A stretch of 64,000 nt of DNA from Streptomyces violaceoruber (GCA_000720805.1 JODI01000007.1:1-64000); one strand, 5' to 3'. Counted from the first letter of the stretch, positions 1-9,116 are shown. A program made the numbers and translations. The notes: generated by a model from the sequence alone, not told the origin.

Positions 1-64
1 GCACCCGGATGCTCAGGGCCGGAGGGATACAACCCGCCCCCCCACACCCCGGGCCCCAACCCCG

Positions 65-1207
65 TCAGCTCCCCCCGCCACCCCCGCCCGGCGGCGGCCC
101 CGTGCTCGCCCGCACCACCAGCCGGGTGGGCACGATCGTCGTCCCCCGCTCCGGCCCGTCCTGCCGCATCTTGCGCAGCACCGCCTCCACGCAGAGCCGT
201 CCCACCTCGGCAAAGTCCTGGTGGAGGGTGGTGAGCGGTGGCAGGAAGGAGCTCGCCTCGGCGATGTCGTCGAAGCCGATGACGCTGACGTCCTCGGGCA
301 CCCGCCGGCCGCGTTCGTGCAGGGCGCGCAGCAGACCCAGGGCCATCTGGTCGTTGGCCGCGAAGACGGCGGTGCAGTCCGGTTCGGTGGCGAGTTCGAG
401 GCCGACGCGGTAGCCGGACTCGGCCGACCAGTCGCCCCGTACGAGGCGCGGCGCGAGGCGGCCGGCCTCGGCGAGGGCCGCGCGCCAGGCGTGGGCGCGG
501 CGCTGCGCGGCGAAGGAGCCCTCGGGCCCGCCCAGATGCCATACGGTCCGGTGGCCCAGGCCGAGGAGATGGTGGACGGCTGCACGGCTGCCGCCGGCCT
601 GGTCGGTGTCCACGACGGTGTAGCGGTCACCGGCGTCGGAGTCGACCACCACCACCTGGACGTGCGGCGGGAGCGTGACCGTCGCCGCGTCCAGCAGGTG
701 GACCTCCATGATGACGATCACCGCGTCGACCGCGAGTTCCTCCAGCCGGCTGAAGGCCCCCCGTACCTCGTCCTGGGTGGGTACCGCGACCGGGAGCAGC
801 GTCACCGCGTACCCCTCGTGCGCCGCCGAGTTGGCGATCGCCTCCAGCGTGCGCACGTTGCCGGTGGTGGACAGCGAGAAGGTGATCACGCCGATGGTGC
901 GGAACTCGCCGCGCTTGAGCGCGCGGGCCGCGCTGTTGGGCCGGTAGCCGAGCTCCTTCATCGCCGCGAGCACCTGGCGGCGGGTCTCCTCGTTCACACC
1001 GGCGTAACCGTTGGACACCCGGGACACCGTCTGTGAGGAGACACCCGCCAGCCGTGCCACGTCCGCCATGGAGGCGCTGGCCCGTCCGCCGCTCCGGGTG
1101 CGGCCGCGGGCGGCCTTTCGACCGTTGCCGCCCACGTCCGCGGGCCCGGCCGCCGCTTCCGCGGCCGGCCCGGGCACGTTCGCCGGCGTTCTGCCAGATG
1201 TGTCCAC
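65..1207 (-). CDS. LacI-family transcriptional repressor
   Basis: Sugar-responsive DNA-binding repressor. After a basic, low-complexity N-terminal stretch of about 46 residues comes a classic LacI helix-turn-helix (MADVARLAGVSSQTVSRV, residues 47-64), then a periplasmic-binding-protein-like sensor domain to about residue 365. The tail is an unusual proline/glycine run (GPPPGGGGGGS). The GTG start is preceded by GAGGAGG about 10 nt upstream; an internal ATG at 1069 would begin right at the HTH but lacks a ribosome binding site. It is divergent from the sugar ABC/GH42/GH30 operon, and two perfect palindromes lie in the shared intergenic region, so it most likely represses that operon and possibly itself. 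The inducer (galactose or a galacto-oligosaccharide) is inferred only from the neighbours. Confidence 0.93.
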   Translation of the reverse strand: MDTSGRTPANVPGPAAEAAAGPADVGGNGRKAARGRTRSGGRASASMADVARLAGVSSQTVSRVSNGYAGVNEETRRQVLAAMKELGYRPNSAARALKRGEFRTIGVITFSLSTTGNVRTLEAIANSAAHEGYAVTLLPVAVPTQDEVRGAFSRLEELAVDAVIVIMEVHLLDAATVTLPPHVQVVVVDSDAGDRYTVVDTDQAGGSRAAVHHLLGLGHRTVWHLGGPEGSFAAQRRAHAWRAALAEAGRLAPRLVRGDWSAESGYRVGLELATEPDCTAVFAANDQMALGLLRALHERGRRVPEDVSVIGFDDIAEASSFLPPLTTLHQDFAEVGRLCVEAVLRKMRQDGPERGTTIVPTRLVVRASTGPPPGGGGGGS

Positions 1208-1260
1208 TTGCCGTCCGCCTCCTCTCCACCACTGCCGAGATCACGTTTCACTGAGGGCCC

Positions 1261-1290
1261 TTGACCCCCGTCAACGGCGCAGTGTAGACA
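1261..1290 (+). promoter_or_regulatory. Putative promoter of the galactan operon
   Basis: TTGACC at 1261-1266 and TAGACA at 1285-1290 are spaced by 18 bp, a good housekeeping-type promoter for Streptomyces. The predicted transcription start (about 1297) lies just before the first palindrome at 1303. Not experimentally supported. Confidence 0.5.
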
Positions 1291-1302
1291 TGCCGCCATC
1301 GG

Positions 1303-1318
1303 ATGTTTACGTAAACAT
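1303..1318. promoter_or_regulatory. LacI-type operator O1
   Basis: ATGTTTACGTAAACAT is a perfect 16-bp palindrome with a central CG, typical of LacI-family sites. It falls immediately after the predicted transcription start, where repressor binding would block initiation. Its centre is 45 bp from the centre of the second palindrome, about four helical turns. Confidence 0.7.
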
Positions 1319-1345
1319 AACAGCAGACCACCCTTTCGGAGTGGC

Positions 1346-1365
1346 GGATGTTTGCGCAAACATCC
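1346..1365. promoter_or_regulatory. LacI-type operator O2
   Basis: GGATGTTTGCGCAAACATCC is a perfect 20-bp palindrome sharing the TGTTT-N4-AAACA frame with O1 and differing in the central four bases (GCGC instead of ACGT). The pair on one face of the DNA suggests cooperative or looping repression by the divergent LacI protein. Confidence 0.7.
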
Positions 1366-1440
1366 CGCGGTGGGTGTGGCACCGGCGACGGATGTCCGGC
1401 CACACCACCGGTTCCAGTACGTGGACGAGCGAGGAACGAC

Positions 1441-2367
1441 ATGACGACGCTGCAACCGCCGGTGGCCGCCGAGCCGCGGCCGGCACCACCCCCGGCGCGA
1501 CGGGACCGCCGCTCCTGGACGGGGTGGGGTTTCATCGGTCCCTTCGTGGCCGTGTTCGCCCTGGTGTTCCTGGCTCCGATCGCGTACTCGATCTATCTGA
1601 GTCTGTACCGCAACCAGCTGATCGGCGGCAACAGCTTCGTCGGCCTGGACAACTACAAGCTGGCCCTGCAGGACGACCAGTTCTGGGCGTCGCTCGGGCG
1701 GGTGTCGCTGTTCCTGTGCGTGCAGGTGCCGATCATGCTCGGCATCGCGCTGCTGGTGGCCCTGGCGCTGGACAGCGGACGGCTCTACGGCAAGAGCTTC
1801 TTCCGCATCACGATCTTCCTGCCGTACGCGGTGCCCGCCGTCGTCGCCACCCTGATGTGGGGCTTCATGTACGGCACGGAGTACGGGCTGGTGGGCGACA
1901 TCAACCAGGCGTTCGGTGTGACCCTGCCCGACCCCCTCTCGCCCGACCTGGTGCTGGCGTCGATCGGCAACATCGTCACCTGGGAGTTCGTCGGCTACAA
2001 CATGCTGATCTTCTACTCGGCGCTGCGCGTCATCCCGCACTCGCTGTACGAGGCGGCGGAGATCGACGGCGCCGGACAGTTCCGGGTCATCACCGCGATC
2101 AAGCTGCCCGCGATCCGGGGCGCCCTCGTGATCGCGACGATCTTCTCGATCATCGGCAGCTTCCAGCTCTTCAACGAGCCGAACATCCTGCGGAAGCTGG
2201 CCCGCAACGCCATCACGACGGACTACACCCCCAACTTCTACACGTACTCGCTGTCCTTCAACGGCCAGCAGCACAACTACTCCGCCACGGTGGCCATCAT
2301 CATGGGGCTGATCACGATGGTGATCGCCTATGCCGTGCAGCTGCGCGGCATGCGCAAGGGAGCGTGA
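1441..2367 (+). CDS. Sugar ABC transporter permease, MalF-type
   Basis: Inner-membrane permease of a CUT1-type carbohydrate importer. Six hydrophobic segments are visible and the cytoplasmic EAA loop reads EAAEIDGAGQFRVITAIKLP near residues 204-223, the site that contacts the ATPase. The ATG at 1441 follows GAGGAACGAC; an upstream in-frame ATG at 1348 would place the start inside operator O2 and adds a non-family sequence. First gene of the operon and separated by 4 nt from the second permease. No ATPase gene is present in the window, so a shared MsiK-like ATPase encoded elsewhere is likely, as is usual for CUT1 systems in Streptomyces. Confidence 0.94.
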   Translation: MTTLQPPVAAEPRPAPPPARRDRRSWTGWGFIGPFVAVFALVFLAPIAYSIYLSLYRNQLIGGNSFVGLDNYKLALQDDQFWASLGRVSLFLCVQVPIMLGIALLVALALDSGRLYGKSFFRITIFLPYAVPAVVATLMWGFMYGTEYGLVGDINQAFGVTLPDPLSPDLVLASIGNIVTWEFVGYNMLIFYSALRVIPHSLYEAAEIDGAGQFRVITAIKLPAIRGALVIATIFSIIGSFQLFNEPNILRKLARNAITTDYTPNFYTYSLSFNGQQHNYSATVAIIMGLITMVIAYAVQLRGMRKGA

Positions 2368-2371
2368 CCCG

Positions 2372-3319
2372 ATGAGCACCCCTGTCACCACCGCCTCCCC
2401 CGCCACACCCGCCGAGACCGGCGGCCCCGGCAAGAGCGCCCCGCGGCTGCGGGGCCCGCGCCGGTACTCGGTCAACCGGCCCAAGCGCAGTGTGCTGCTG
2501 ACGGTCATGATGTCGCTGCTGGTCATCTACACCGTGGTGCCCCTGATCTGGCTGGCCATCAACGCCACCAAGACCCAGTCGGGTCTGGCCGATTCGTCCG
2601 GGCTGTGGTTCGCCCACGACTTCGCCCTGTGGGACAACATCCGGGACACGTTCACGTACGACGACGGCGTGTTCACGCGCTGGCTGCTGAACACCCTGTT
2701 GTACGTCGTGCTGGGCGCCGGCGGGGCCACCCTGCTCGCGGTGCTGGGCGGCTACGCGCTGGCGAAGTTCGACTTCCCCGGCAAGCGCGGCATCTTCGCG
2801 ATGGTCATCGGCGCGGTGGCCGTCCCCGGTACCGCCCTCGCGGTGCCCACCTTCCTGATGTTCAGCAAGATGGGCCTGACCGACACCCCGTGGGCGGTGA
2901 TCATCCCGTCGCTGGTCTCGCCGTTCGGCCTGTACCTGATGTGGGTGTTCGCCACCGAGGCCATCCCCACCGAACTCCTCGAGGCGGCCCGCATCGACGG
3001 GGCCGGCGAGGCGCGCACCTTCTTCACGGTCTCCCTGCCGCTGCTCGCCCCCGGCATCGTGACCGTGCTGCTGTTCACCACGGTCGCGACCTGGAACAAC
3101 TACTTCCTGCCGCTGATCATGCTCAAGGACTCGGACTGGTACCCCCTGACCCTGGGCCTGAGCGTCTGGAACTCCCAGGCGGAGACGATCGGCGGCCAGG
3201 TGATCTACAACCTGGTGATCACCGGTTCGCTGCTGACCATCGTGCCGCTGATCGCCGCGTTCCTGCTGCTGCAGAAGTACTGGCAGTCGGGGCTCGCGGC
3301 CGGAAGCGTCAAGGAGTGA
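2372..3319 (+). CDS. Sugar ABC transporter permease, MalG-type
   Basis: Second permease of the CUT1 importer. A polar N-terminal region of about 45 residues precedes six membrane spans; the EAA loop EAARIDGAGEARTFFTVSLP is near residues 205-224. Start chosen at the ATG 4 nt after the stop of the first permease, which fits translational coupling; the frame runs upstream to 2330 but overlaps the previous gene without purpose. Pairs with the preceding permease to form the translocation pore and with the lipoprotein downstream for substrate delivery. Confidence 0.94.
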   Translation: MSTPVTTASPATPAETGGPGKSAPRLRGPRRYSVNRPKRSVLLTVMMSLLVIYTVVPLIWLAINATKTQSGLADSSGLWFAHDFALWDNIRDTFTYDDGVFTRWLLNTLLYVVLGAGGATLLAVLGGYALAKFDFPGKRGIFAMVIGAVAVPGTALAVPTFLMFSKMGLTDTPWAVIIPSLVSPFGLYLMWVFATEAIPTELLEAARIDGAGEARTFFTVSLPLLAPGIVTVLLFTTVATWNNYFLPLIMLKDSDWYPLTLGLSVWNSQAETIGGQVIYNLVITGSLLTIVPLIAAFLLLQKYWQSGLAAGSVKE

Positions 3320-3408
3320 TCCCCGCGGCCCTCCGGTCGCCCCTCAGCCCCACGTTGACCCCCACCACCCTCACCCTGTCCCACCCACGAAGAAGTGGAA
3401 GCATCTCG

Positions 3409-4743
3409 ATGCGTCGAACGACCGGCCGCCTGCTGCGCGGCCTCGCCCTCCTCTCCACCCTCGCCCTGGGGGCCACCGCGTGCGGCGGCTCCGACGACGA
3501 CTCGGGCCAGAAGGCGGTCTCCGCCGGAGACATCCAGGCTGCCCTGAAGAAGGGCGGCACGGTCAACGTCTGGGCCTGGGAGCCCACGCTGAAGTCGGTG
3601 GCGGCCGACTTCGAGAAGAAGTACCCCAAGGTCAAGATCAACCTTGTGAGCGAGCGGTCCGGCGACAAGCACTACACCGCTCTGTCGAACGCCATATCGG
3701 CCGAGAAGGGCGTGCCCGACGTCGCCCAGGTCGAGTACTTCGCGCTGGGCCAGTACGCCCTCACCAAGGGCCTCACCGACCTGGCCCCCTTCGGCGCCGA
3801 CAAGCTCGCGTCCAAGTACAGCCCGGGTCCGTGGAACGCCGTGAGCGAGGACAAGGCCGTCTACGGCCTGCCGATGGACGCCGGCCCGATGGCGCTGTTC
3901 TACAACAAGAAGATCTTCGACAAGTACAAGGTCGCGGTGCCGACCACCTGGGACGAGTACGTCGAGGCGGCCCGCAAGCTGCACAAGGCCGACCCCAAGG
4001 TCTTCATCGCCGCCGACGCGGGCGACGCGGGCCTGACCACCAGCCTGCTGTGGCAGGCCGGCTCACGGCCCTACAAGGTCGACGGCACCAATGTGGAGAT
4101 CAACTTCGCTGACGCGGCCGCCAAGAAGTACACGGACACCTGGCAGAAGCTGATCGACGAGAAGCTTCTCGCGCCCATCAACGGCTGGACCGACGACTGG
4201 TACAAGGGTCTGGGCGACGGCACCCTCGCCACCCTGCCCAGCGGCGCCTGGATGCCCGCCAACTTCGTCACCGGCGTGCCGCAGGCCAAGGGTGACTGGC
4301 GCGCGGCCCCCATGCCGGCCTGGACCAAGGGTGACAAGGCGAGCACCGAGAACGGCGGCAGCTCCCTGACCCTGCCGGCGCTGGGCAAGAACAAGGAACT
4401 CGCCTACGCCTTCGTCAAGTACGCCAACGCCGAGGACGGCGTGCAGACCCGCGTCAAGCAGGGCGCCTTCCCGGCGACCACCGCGCAGCTCCAGTCCACC
4501 GAGTTCCAGAACACCAAGTTCGACTACTTCGGCGGCCAGCAGGCCAACAAGATCTTCGCCGAGTCCGCCGCCAACGTCGCCGACGACTGGTCGTACCTGC
4601 CCTTCCAGCAGTACGCCAACTCGATCTTCAACGACACCGTCGGCAAGGCCTACATCTCCGGCACCAAGCTGACGGACGGTCTGAAGGCCTGGCAGGACGC
4701 GTCGATCAAGTACGGCAAGGAGCAGGGCTTCACCGTCAAGTAA
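3409..4743 (+). CDS. Extracellular sugar-binding lipoprotein of ABC importer
   Basis: Family-1 extracellular solute-binding protein, 444 residues. The N-terminus has an RR-containing basic head, a hydrophobic core and a lipobox ending ATAC (Cys24), so it is lipid-anchored outside the membrane. The mature part shows the usual VNVWAWEP beta-strand entry and a YNKKIFDKYKV motif common to maltose/oligosaccharide-binding proteins. The start at 3409 follows GGAAG with 8-nt spacing. The upstream in-frame region is shadow. It should deliver the oligosaccharide made by the secreted GH30 enzyme to the two permeases. A strong hairpin follows the stop and may set a higher level of this message than of the downstream hydrolases. 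Confidence 0.93.
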   Translation: MRRTTGRLLRGLALLSTLALGATACGGSDDDSGQKAVSAGDIQAALKKGGTVNVWAWEPTLKSVAADFEKKYPKVKINLVSERSGDKHYTALSNAISAEKGVPDVAQVEYFALGQYALTKGLTDLAPFGADKLASKYSPGPWNAVSEDKAVYGLPMDAGPMALFYNKKIFDKYKVAVPTTWDEYVEAARKLHKADPKVFIAADAGDAGLTTSLLWQAGSRPYKVDGTNVEINFADAAAKKYTDTWQKLIDEKLLAPINGWTDDWYKGLGDGTLATLPSGAWMPANFVTGVPQAKGDWRAAPMPAWTKGDKASTENGGSSLTLPALGKNKELAYAFVKYANAEDGVQTRVKQGAFPATTAQLQSTEFQNTKFDYFGGQQANKIFAESAANVADDWSYLPFQQYANSIFNDTVGKAYISGTKLTDGLKAWQDASIKYGKEQGFTVK

Positions 4744-4772
4744 CGGGACCCAGCAGCACAGCAGCAAGCGCC

Positions 4773-4801
4773 GGGCGGCGCGGTGGATCACCGCGCCGCC
4801 C
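4773..4801 (+). terminator. Intra-operon hairpin after the binding-protein gene
   Basis: A 13-bp perfect stem (GGGCGGCGCGGTG and its complement) closes a 3-nt loop. It is not followed by a T-run and lies 28 nt before the next start codon. It probably acts as a partial terminator or mRNA stabiliser that makes the binding protein more abundant than the downstream enzymes, a common arrangement in ABC operons. Confidence 0.6.
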
Positions 4802-4828
4802 CCGTGTACCACTTTCGGAAGGACCGCC

Positions 4829-6871
4829 ATGATCTCCACCCTCCACTCCCGCCTGCGCGGGGCGGACGGTGACCCCGCTCCCCGTCTCGCCTACGGCGCC
4901 GACTACAACCCCGAGCAGTGGCCGCGGGACGTGTGGGAGGAGGACGTCCGGCTGATGCGGGAGGCCGGCGTCAACGTCGTCTCGGTGGGGATCTTCTCCT
5001 GGGCCCGCATCCAGCCGGCCGCGGACCAGTGGGACTTCGGCTGGCTCGACGAGGTCATGGACCTGCTGCACGAGGGCGGCATCGGGGTCGACCTGGCCAC
5101 CGCCACCGCCTCCCCGCCGCCCTGGCTGACCACGGCCCACCCGGAGATCCTGCCGGTCACCGCCAACGGCGAGACACTGTGGCCGGGCGCCCGCCAGCAC
5201 TGGCGGCCCACCTCGCCCGTCTTCCGCGAGCACGCCCTGCGCCTGGTCCGCGCGATCGCGAGCCGGTACCGGGACCACCCCGCGCTGGTCGCCTGGCACG
5301 TCTCCAACGAGCTGGGCTGCCACAACGTCTACGACTACTCCGACGACGCCACCCGCGCCTTCCGCGGCTGGCTGCGCGCCCGTTACGGCACGCTGGAAGC
5401 GCTCAACCACGCCTGGGGGACGGCGTTCTGGTCCCAGCGCTACAGCGACTGGGAGCAGATCCTGCCGCCGCGGCTCGCCGCGTCCCACCCCAACCCGACC
5501 CAGCAGCTGGACTTCAAGCGGTTCTCCTCGGACGCGCTGAAGGACCACCTGCGCGCGGAGCGGGACATCCTGCGCGAGATCACCCCCGACGTGCCGGTCA
5601 CGACCAACTTCATGGTGACGCCCGGCACCAAGGGGATGAACTACGCGGACTGGGCGGAGGAGATCGACTTCGTCTCCAACGACCACTACGTCCACCCCGG
5701 CCCCCAGGACCGCGACGAGCTGTCCTTCTCCGCCAACCTCACCAGCGGCATCGCGGGCGGCCGGCCCTGGTTCCTGATGGAGCACTCCACCAGTGCCGTC
5801 AACTGGCAGCCCGTCAACGTCGCCAAGCGGCCCGGGGATCTGGCCCGTGACTCGCTGCTGCACGTGGCGCACGGCGCCGACGCGGTGTGTTTCTTCCAGT
5901 GGCGGCAGTCGGCGGCCGGCGCCGAGAAGTACCACTCCGCGATGGTCCCGCACGCCGGCGCCGACAGCGACCTCTTCCGCGCGGTGACCGGCCTCGGCGC
6001 CACGCTGAAGACCCTCGCTCCGGTCGCCGGGTCCGAACGGGAGCCGGCCAAGGTCGGGATCGTCCACGACTGGGAGTCGTGGTGGGCGAGCGAGCAGGAC
6101 TCGCACCCCACCTCCCTGCTGGACTACCGCCAGGAGGCCCTCGACTGGTACTCGGCGCTGCTCCGCCTCGGCATCCGCGCCGACCTGGTCACCACCCGCG
6201 CCGACCTGTCCCGCCACCAGGTGCTGATCGCCCCGGTGCTGCACATGGTGCCGGCCGATCTCGCCAAGGATCTCACCCGGTACGCCGAGCAGGGCGGCCA
6301 CCTGATCACGACCTACTTCTCGGCGGTCGTCGACGAGAACGACCACGTCTGGCTCGGCGGCTACCCGGGCGCCCTGCGCGACCTGCTGGGCCTGCGCATC
6401 GAGGAGTTCGGGCCGCTGCTCGCCGGGGACACCGTCGAACTGGACGACGCGACCACCGGCAGCGTGTGGACCGACCGGATCACGGTCACCGACCCGCGCA
6501 CTCAGGTCCTGGCCCACTACCGCACCGGCGCCCAGGCCGGCCGCCCGGCCGTCACCCGGCGGGACACGGGCGGCGGTTCGGCGGCCTACGTGTCCACGCG
6601 GCTCGGCGTCGAGGGGCTCACCGCCCTGCTCCCGCGCCTGCTCGGACCGGCCGGAGTGGAGAGCGAACTGCCCGCGGACATCCGTGGCTCGGTCGAGCTG
6701 ACCGTGCGCCGCGGCCCCGACAGCCGGTTCCTGTTCCTGGTCAACCGCACGGACAGCACCGTGCCGGTGACCGGTATTGCCGGCGAGGTCCTCGTCGGTG
6801 CCACCGCCGCCGACGGCACCCTCACGCTCGGCCCCAGGGACGTCGCCGTACTGCGACAGCCCACCGGCTGA
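4829..6871 (+). CDS. Beta-galactosidase, glycoside hydrolase family 42
   Basis: Hydrolyses terminal beta-galactosyl residues of imported galacto-oligosaccharides. At 680 residues it has normal GH42 length with no signal peptide, so it is cytoplasmic. The N-terminus YGADYNPEQWP is the family signature; the acid/base Glu161 sits in HVSNELGCHN and the nucleophile Glu318 in FLMEHSTSAVNWQP. The trimerisation domain and a C-terminal beta domain follow. Ribosome binding site GGAAGGA lies 6 nt before the ATG. Being in the operon with an importer and a secreted galactanase-like enzyme supports a role at the end of galactan breakdown. Confidence 0.95.
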   Translation: MISTLHSRLRGADGDPAPRLAYGADYNPEQWPRDVWEEDVRLMREAGVNVVSVGIFSWARIQPAADQWDFGWLDEVMDLLHEGGIGVDLATATASPPPWLTTAHPEILPVTANGETLWPGARQHWRPTSPVFREHALRLVRAIASRYRDHPALVAWHVSNELGCHNVYDYSDDATRAFRGWLRARYGTLEALNHAWGTAFWSQRYSDWEQILPPRLAASHPNPTQQLDFKRFSSDALKDHLRAERDILREITPDVPVTTNFMVTPGTKGMNYADWAEEIDFVSNDHYVHPGPQDRDELSFSANLTSGIAGGRPWFLMEHSTSAVNWQPVNVAKRPGDLARDSLLHVAHGADAVCFFQWRQSAAGAEKYHSAMVPHAGADSDLFRAVTGLGATLKTLAPVAGSEREPAKVGIVHDWESWWASEQDSHPTSLLDYRQEALDWYSALLRLGIRADLVTTRADLSRHQVLIAPVLHMVPADLAKDLTRYAEQGGHLITTYFSAVVDENDHVWLGGYPGALRDLLGLRIEEFGPLLAGDTVELDDATTGSVWTDRITVTDPRTQVLAHYRTGAQAGRPAVTRRDTGGGSAAYVSTRLGVEGLTALLPRLLGPAGVESELPADIRGSVELTVRRGPDSRFLFLVNRTDSTVPVTGIAGEVLVGATAADGTLTLGPRDVAVLRQPTG

Positions 6872-6911
6872 CACGCGTCCCGGAAGCACACCGCACCCGC
6901 ACCCCACGACA

Positions 6912-6968
6912 CCTCGAACGGCACGCGCCGTTCGAGGGCCGTCCCCTCCCGCTCCTCGGCGGGAGGGG
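6912..6968 (+). terminator. Two tandem hairpins between GH42 and GH30 genes
   Basis: First stem 6912-6937: 11 bp perfect (CCTCGAACGGC) with a 4-nt loop. Second stem 6943-6968: 9 bp (CCCCTCCCG) with an 8-nt loop. They lie between the GH42 stop and the GH30 ribosome binding site. They could terminate the transporter/GH42 message or protect the GH30 message from exonuclease; no separate promoter for the GH30 gene is obvious. Confidence 0.5.
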
Positions 6969-7002
6969 CATCACAGCGACCACACTCCAGTTGGGAGCAC
7001 AG

Positions 7003-9051
7003 ATGGCACGCCGTACCCGCAGCAGACGGTACCTCGGAGCAGCCGCCCTGACGGCCCTGGCCACCGGGGCCGCCCTGCTCAGCGTCCCCGCGCAGGCACA
7101 GGCGGAGGCCACCGCCTCCGTCACCGTGCAGCCGGACCCGTCGTACAAGCAGGAGAAGTTCGAGGGCTGGGGCACCAGCCTGGTCTGGTTCGCCAACGCC
7201 ACCGGCGACTACCCGCCGGCGATCCGCGAGAAGCTCGCGGGGCTCCTCTTCGGCGACGACGGCCTCGCGCTGAACATCGCCCGGTACAACATCGGCGGCG
7301 GCAACGCCCCCGACGTCAAGGACTACCTGCGCGCCGGCGGTGCCGTCGAGGGCTGGTGGAAGGCACCCGCGGGCACCACCCGCGAGGACACCGACTGGTG
7401 GAGCGCCGACGACCCGGCCGACTGGAACAAGAATGCCGACGCCACCCAGCGGTGGTGGGTCGACCGCATCAAGAAGGACATCACCCACTGGGAGGCGTTC
7501 AGCAACTCGCCGCCCTGGTTCATGACCGAGAGCGGTTACGTCTCCGGCGGATTCGACGCCAACAAGGACCAGTTGAAGGCCGGCTCGGTCGACGACTTCG
7601 CCGCCTACCTGGCAGGGGCGACCAAGCGGCTGGAGAAGGCGGAGGGCATCAAGGTCGACACGGTCGACCCGTTCAACGAGCCCAACACCGGCTACTGGGG
7701 CACCAGGCTGGGCGCGGACGGCGAGCCGGTCGGCGGCCGTCAGGAGGGCGCGCACATCGGCCCCGAGCTCCAGCAGAAGGTCCTGGCCGCGCTGGCGCCC
7801 GCGCTGAAGAAGGCGAAGGTCAAGTCGGAGGTCTCGGCGATGGACGAGACCAACCCGTCGATCTTCGCGCAGAACTGGAACACCTACTCGCAGGCGTCGC
7901 GCGACCTCGTCGACCAGATGAACGTCCACACCTACGGCACCGGGCAGCGCACGACGGTCCGGGACCTGGCCAAGGCGGCGGACAAGCCGCTGTGGATGAG
8001 CGAGGTCGAGGGCGACTGGGGCGACGGCCAGAGCTTCACCGACATGCGGCCGGGTCTCGGGCTCGCCCAGCAGATCGTCAACGACCTGCGGGAACTGGAG
8101 CCCAGCGCCTGGGTGTTCTGGCAGCCGGTCGAGGACTACGACAACATGAAGCCGGGCGGCGAGTCCGCCAAGGGCGGCAACTGGGGCAGCATCCAGCTTC
8201 CGTTCAGCTGCACCTCGAAGGACACCCTGAAGTCCTGCCCGATCTACACGAACACCAAGTTCGACACGGCTCGTAACTTCACGCACTTCATCAAGCCAGG
8301 CGACAAGCTGATCAAGGTGGACGACACCTCCAGTGCCGCCGCCGTGACCGCGAACGGCAAGGGCGTCTCGCTCGTCCACGTCAACAGCACCACCGCGCCC
8401 CGCACGGTCACCATCGACCTGTCGAAGTTCCGCACCATCAGCCGTGGCGCGACCGTCACCCCGGTCGTCACCAGCGCCGACGGCAAGCTCCAGCCGCAGG
8501 CCCCGGTCAAGGTCAGCGGCCGCCAGGCGACCTTCACCGTGCCCGCCCAGTCGGTGACCTCCTTCGCCGTCAAGGGTGTCTCCGGTGTCGCGAAGGACGC
8601 CCCGCTGCTGAGCAAGGGCCACACCTACACCCTGACCGGCGTCCAGAGCGGCAAGGCGGTCACCGTCGCCGCGAACGGCACGAACCTGGTTCTCGGCACG
8701 GGCAACGGCACCACCGCCCAGCAGTGGCAGCTCAGTGCGCGCCACGGCGAGACCGGCGCCCGCCAGCGGTACGTCTTCAGCAACCCGGCCGAAGGCAAGC
8801 GGCTGGCCGTCCGGGACAACGTGCCCGTGGTGGAGCCCGACACGGGTGACCGGGACCCCGCCACCGAGTGGATCATGTCGACCACCGGTGACGGCACCTG
8901 GACCCTGGTCAACGCGGCCACCGGACGCGTCCTGGAGGTCGGCGGCCAGGCCACGAACGAGGGCGCGGCCGTCACCACCTGGCAGCCCAACTCCGGCTCC
9001 AACCAGCGCTGGACGGTCACGGACGTGACCGACGAGGTGGCGGGCGAATAG
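7003..9051 (+). CDS. Secreted GH30-family beta-galactanase-like enzyme with C-terminal lectin domain
   Basis: Predicted endo-acting secreted glycosidase, 682 residues. A basic N-terminus and hydrophobic stretch ending AQAQAEA form a Sec-type signal. The catalytic barrel carries NEPNTGYWG with the likely acid/base Glu226 and LWMSEVEGDWG with the likely nucleophile Glu334, as in clan-A GH30 enzymes; similarity to actinobacterial endo-beta-1,6-galactanases (GH30 subfamily 5) is my best match from memory. A beta-sandwich segment follows, and residues about 535-682 resemble a ricin-type CBM13 with QQWQL and NQRWTV repeats. The ATG at 7003 follows TTGGGAG. It would release galacto-oligosaccharides for the ABC importer and GH42 enzyme upstream. 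Confidence 0.85.
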   Translation: MARRTRSRRYLGAAALTALATGAALLSVPAQAQAEATASVTVQPDPSYKQEKFEGWGTSLVWFANATGDYPPAIREKLAGLLFGDDGLALNIARYNIGGGNAPDVKDYLRAGGAVEGWWKAPAGTTREDTDWWSADDPADWNKNADATQRWWVDRIKKDITHWEAFSNSPPWFMTESGYVSGGFDANKDQLKAGSVDDFAAYLAGATKRLEKAEGIKVDTVDPFNEPNTGYWGTRLGADGEPVGGRQEGAHIGPELQQKVLAALAPALKKAKVKSEVSAMDETNPSIFAQNWNTYSQASRDLVDQMNVHTYGTGQRTTVRDLAKAADKPLWMSEVEGDWGDGQSFTDMRPGLGLAQQIVNDLRELEPSAWVFWQPVEDYDNMKPGGESAKGGNWGSIQLPFSCTSKDTLKSCPIYTNTKFDTARNFTHFIKPGDKLIKVDDTSSAAAVTANGKGVSLVHVNSTTAPRTVTIDLSKFRTISRGATVTPVVTSADGKLQPQAPVKVSGRQATFTVPAQSVTSFAVKGVSGVAKDAPLLSKGHTYTLTGVQSGKAVTVAANGTNLVLGTGNGTTAQQWQLSARHGETGARQRYVFSNPAEGKRLAVRDNVPVVEPDTGDRDPATEWIMSTTGDGTWTLVNAATGRVLEVGGQATNEGAAVTTWQPNSGSNQRWTVTDVTDEVAGE

Positions 9052-9077
9052 CTCCGTCCCGACGCCCGCGCAACCCG

Positions 9078-9116
9078 AGCTCTGCCGTACCGCCCCCACC
9101 GCGGTACGGCAGAGCT
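9078..9116 (+). terminator. Strong terminator of the galactan operon
   Basis: A 16-bp perfect stem (AGCTCTGCCGTACCGC) with a 7-nt loop, followed by TCTTCG, 27 nt after the GH30 stop. This is the strongest rho-independent-like structure in the first 10 kb and marks the operon end. Confidence 0.85.

Noticed and set aside
4736..6907. 723-codon antisense frame across the GH42 gene
   Set aside because: Gly/Val/Arg-rich shadow typical of high-GC third-position bias; the GH42 frame on the plus strand has complete catalytic motifs.
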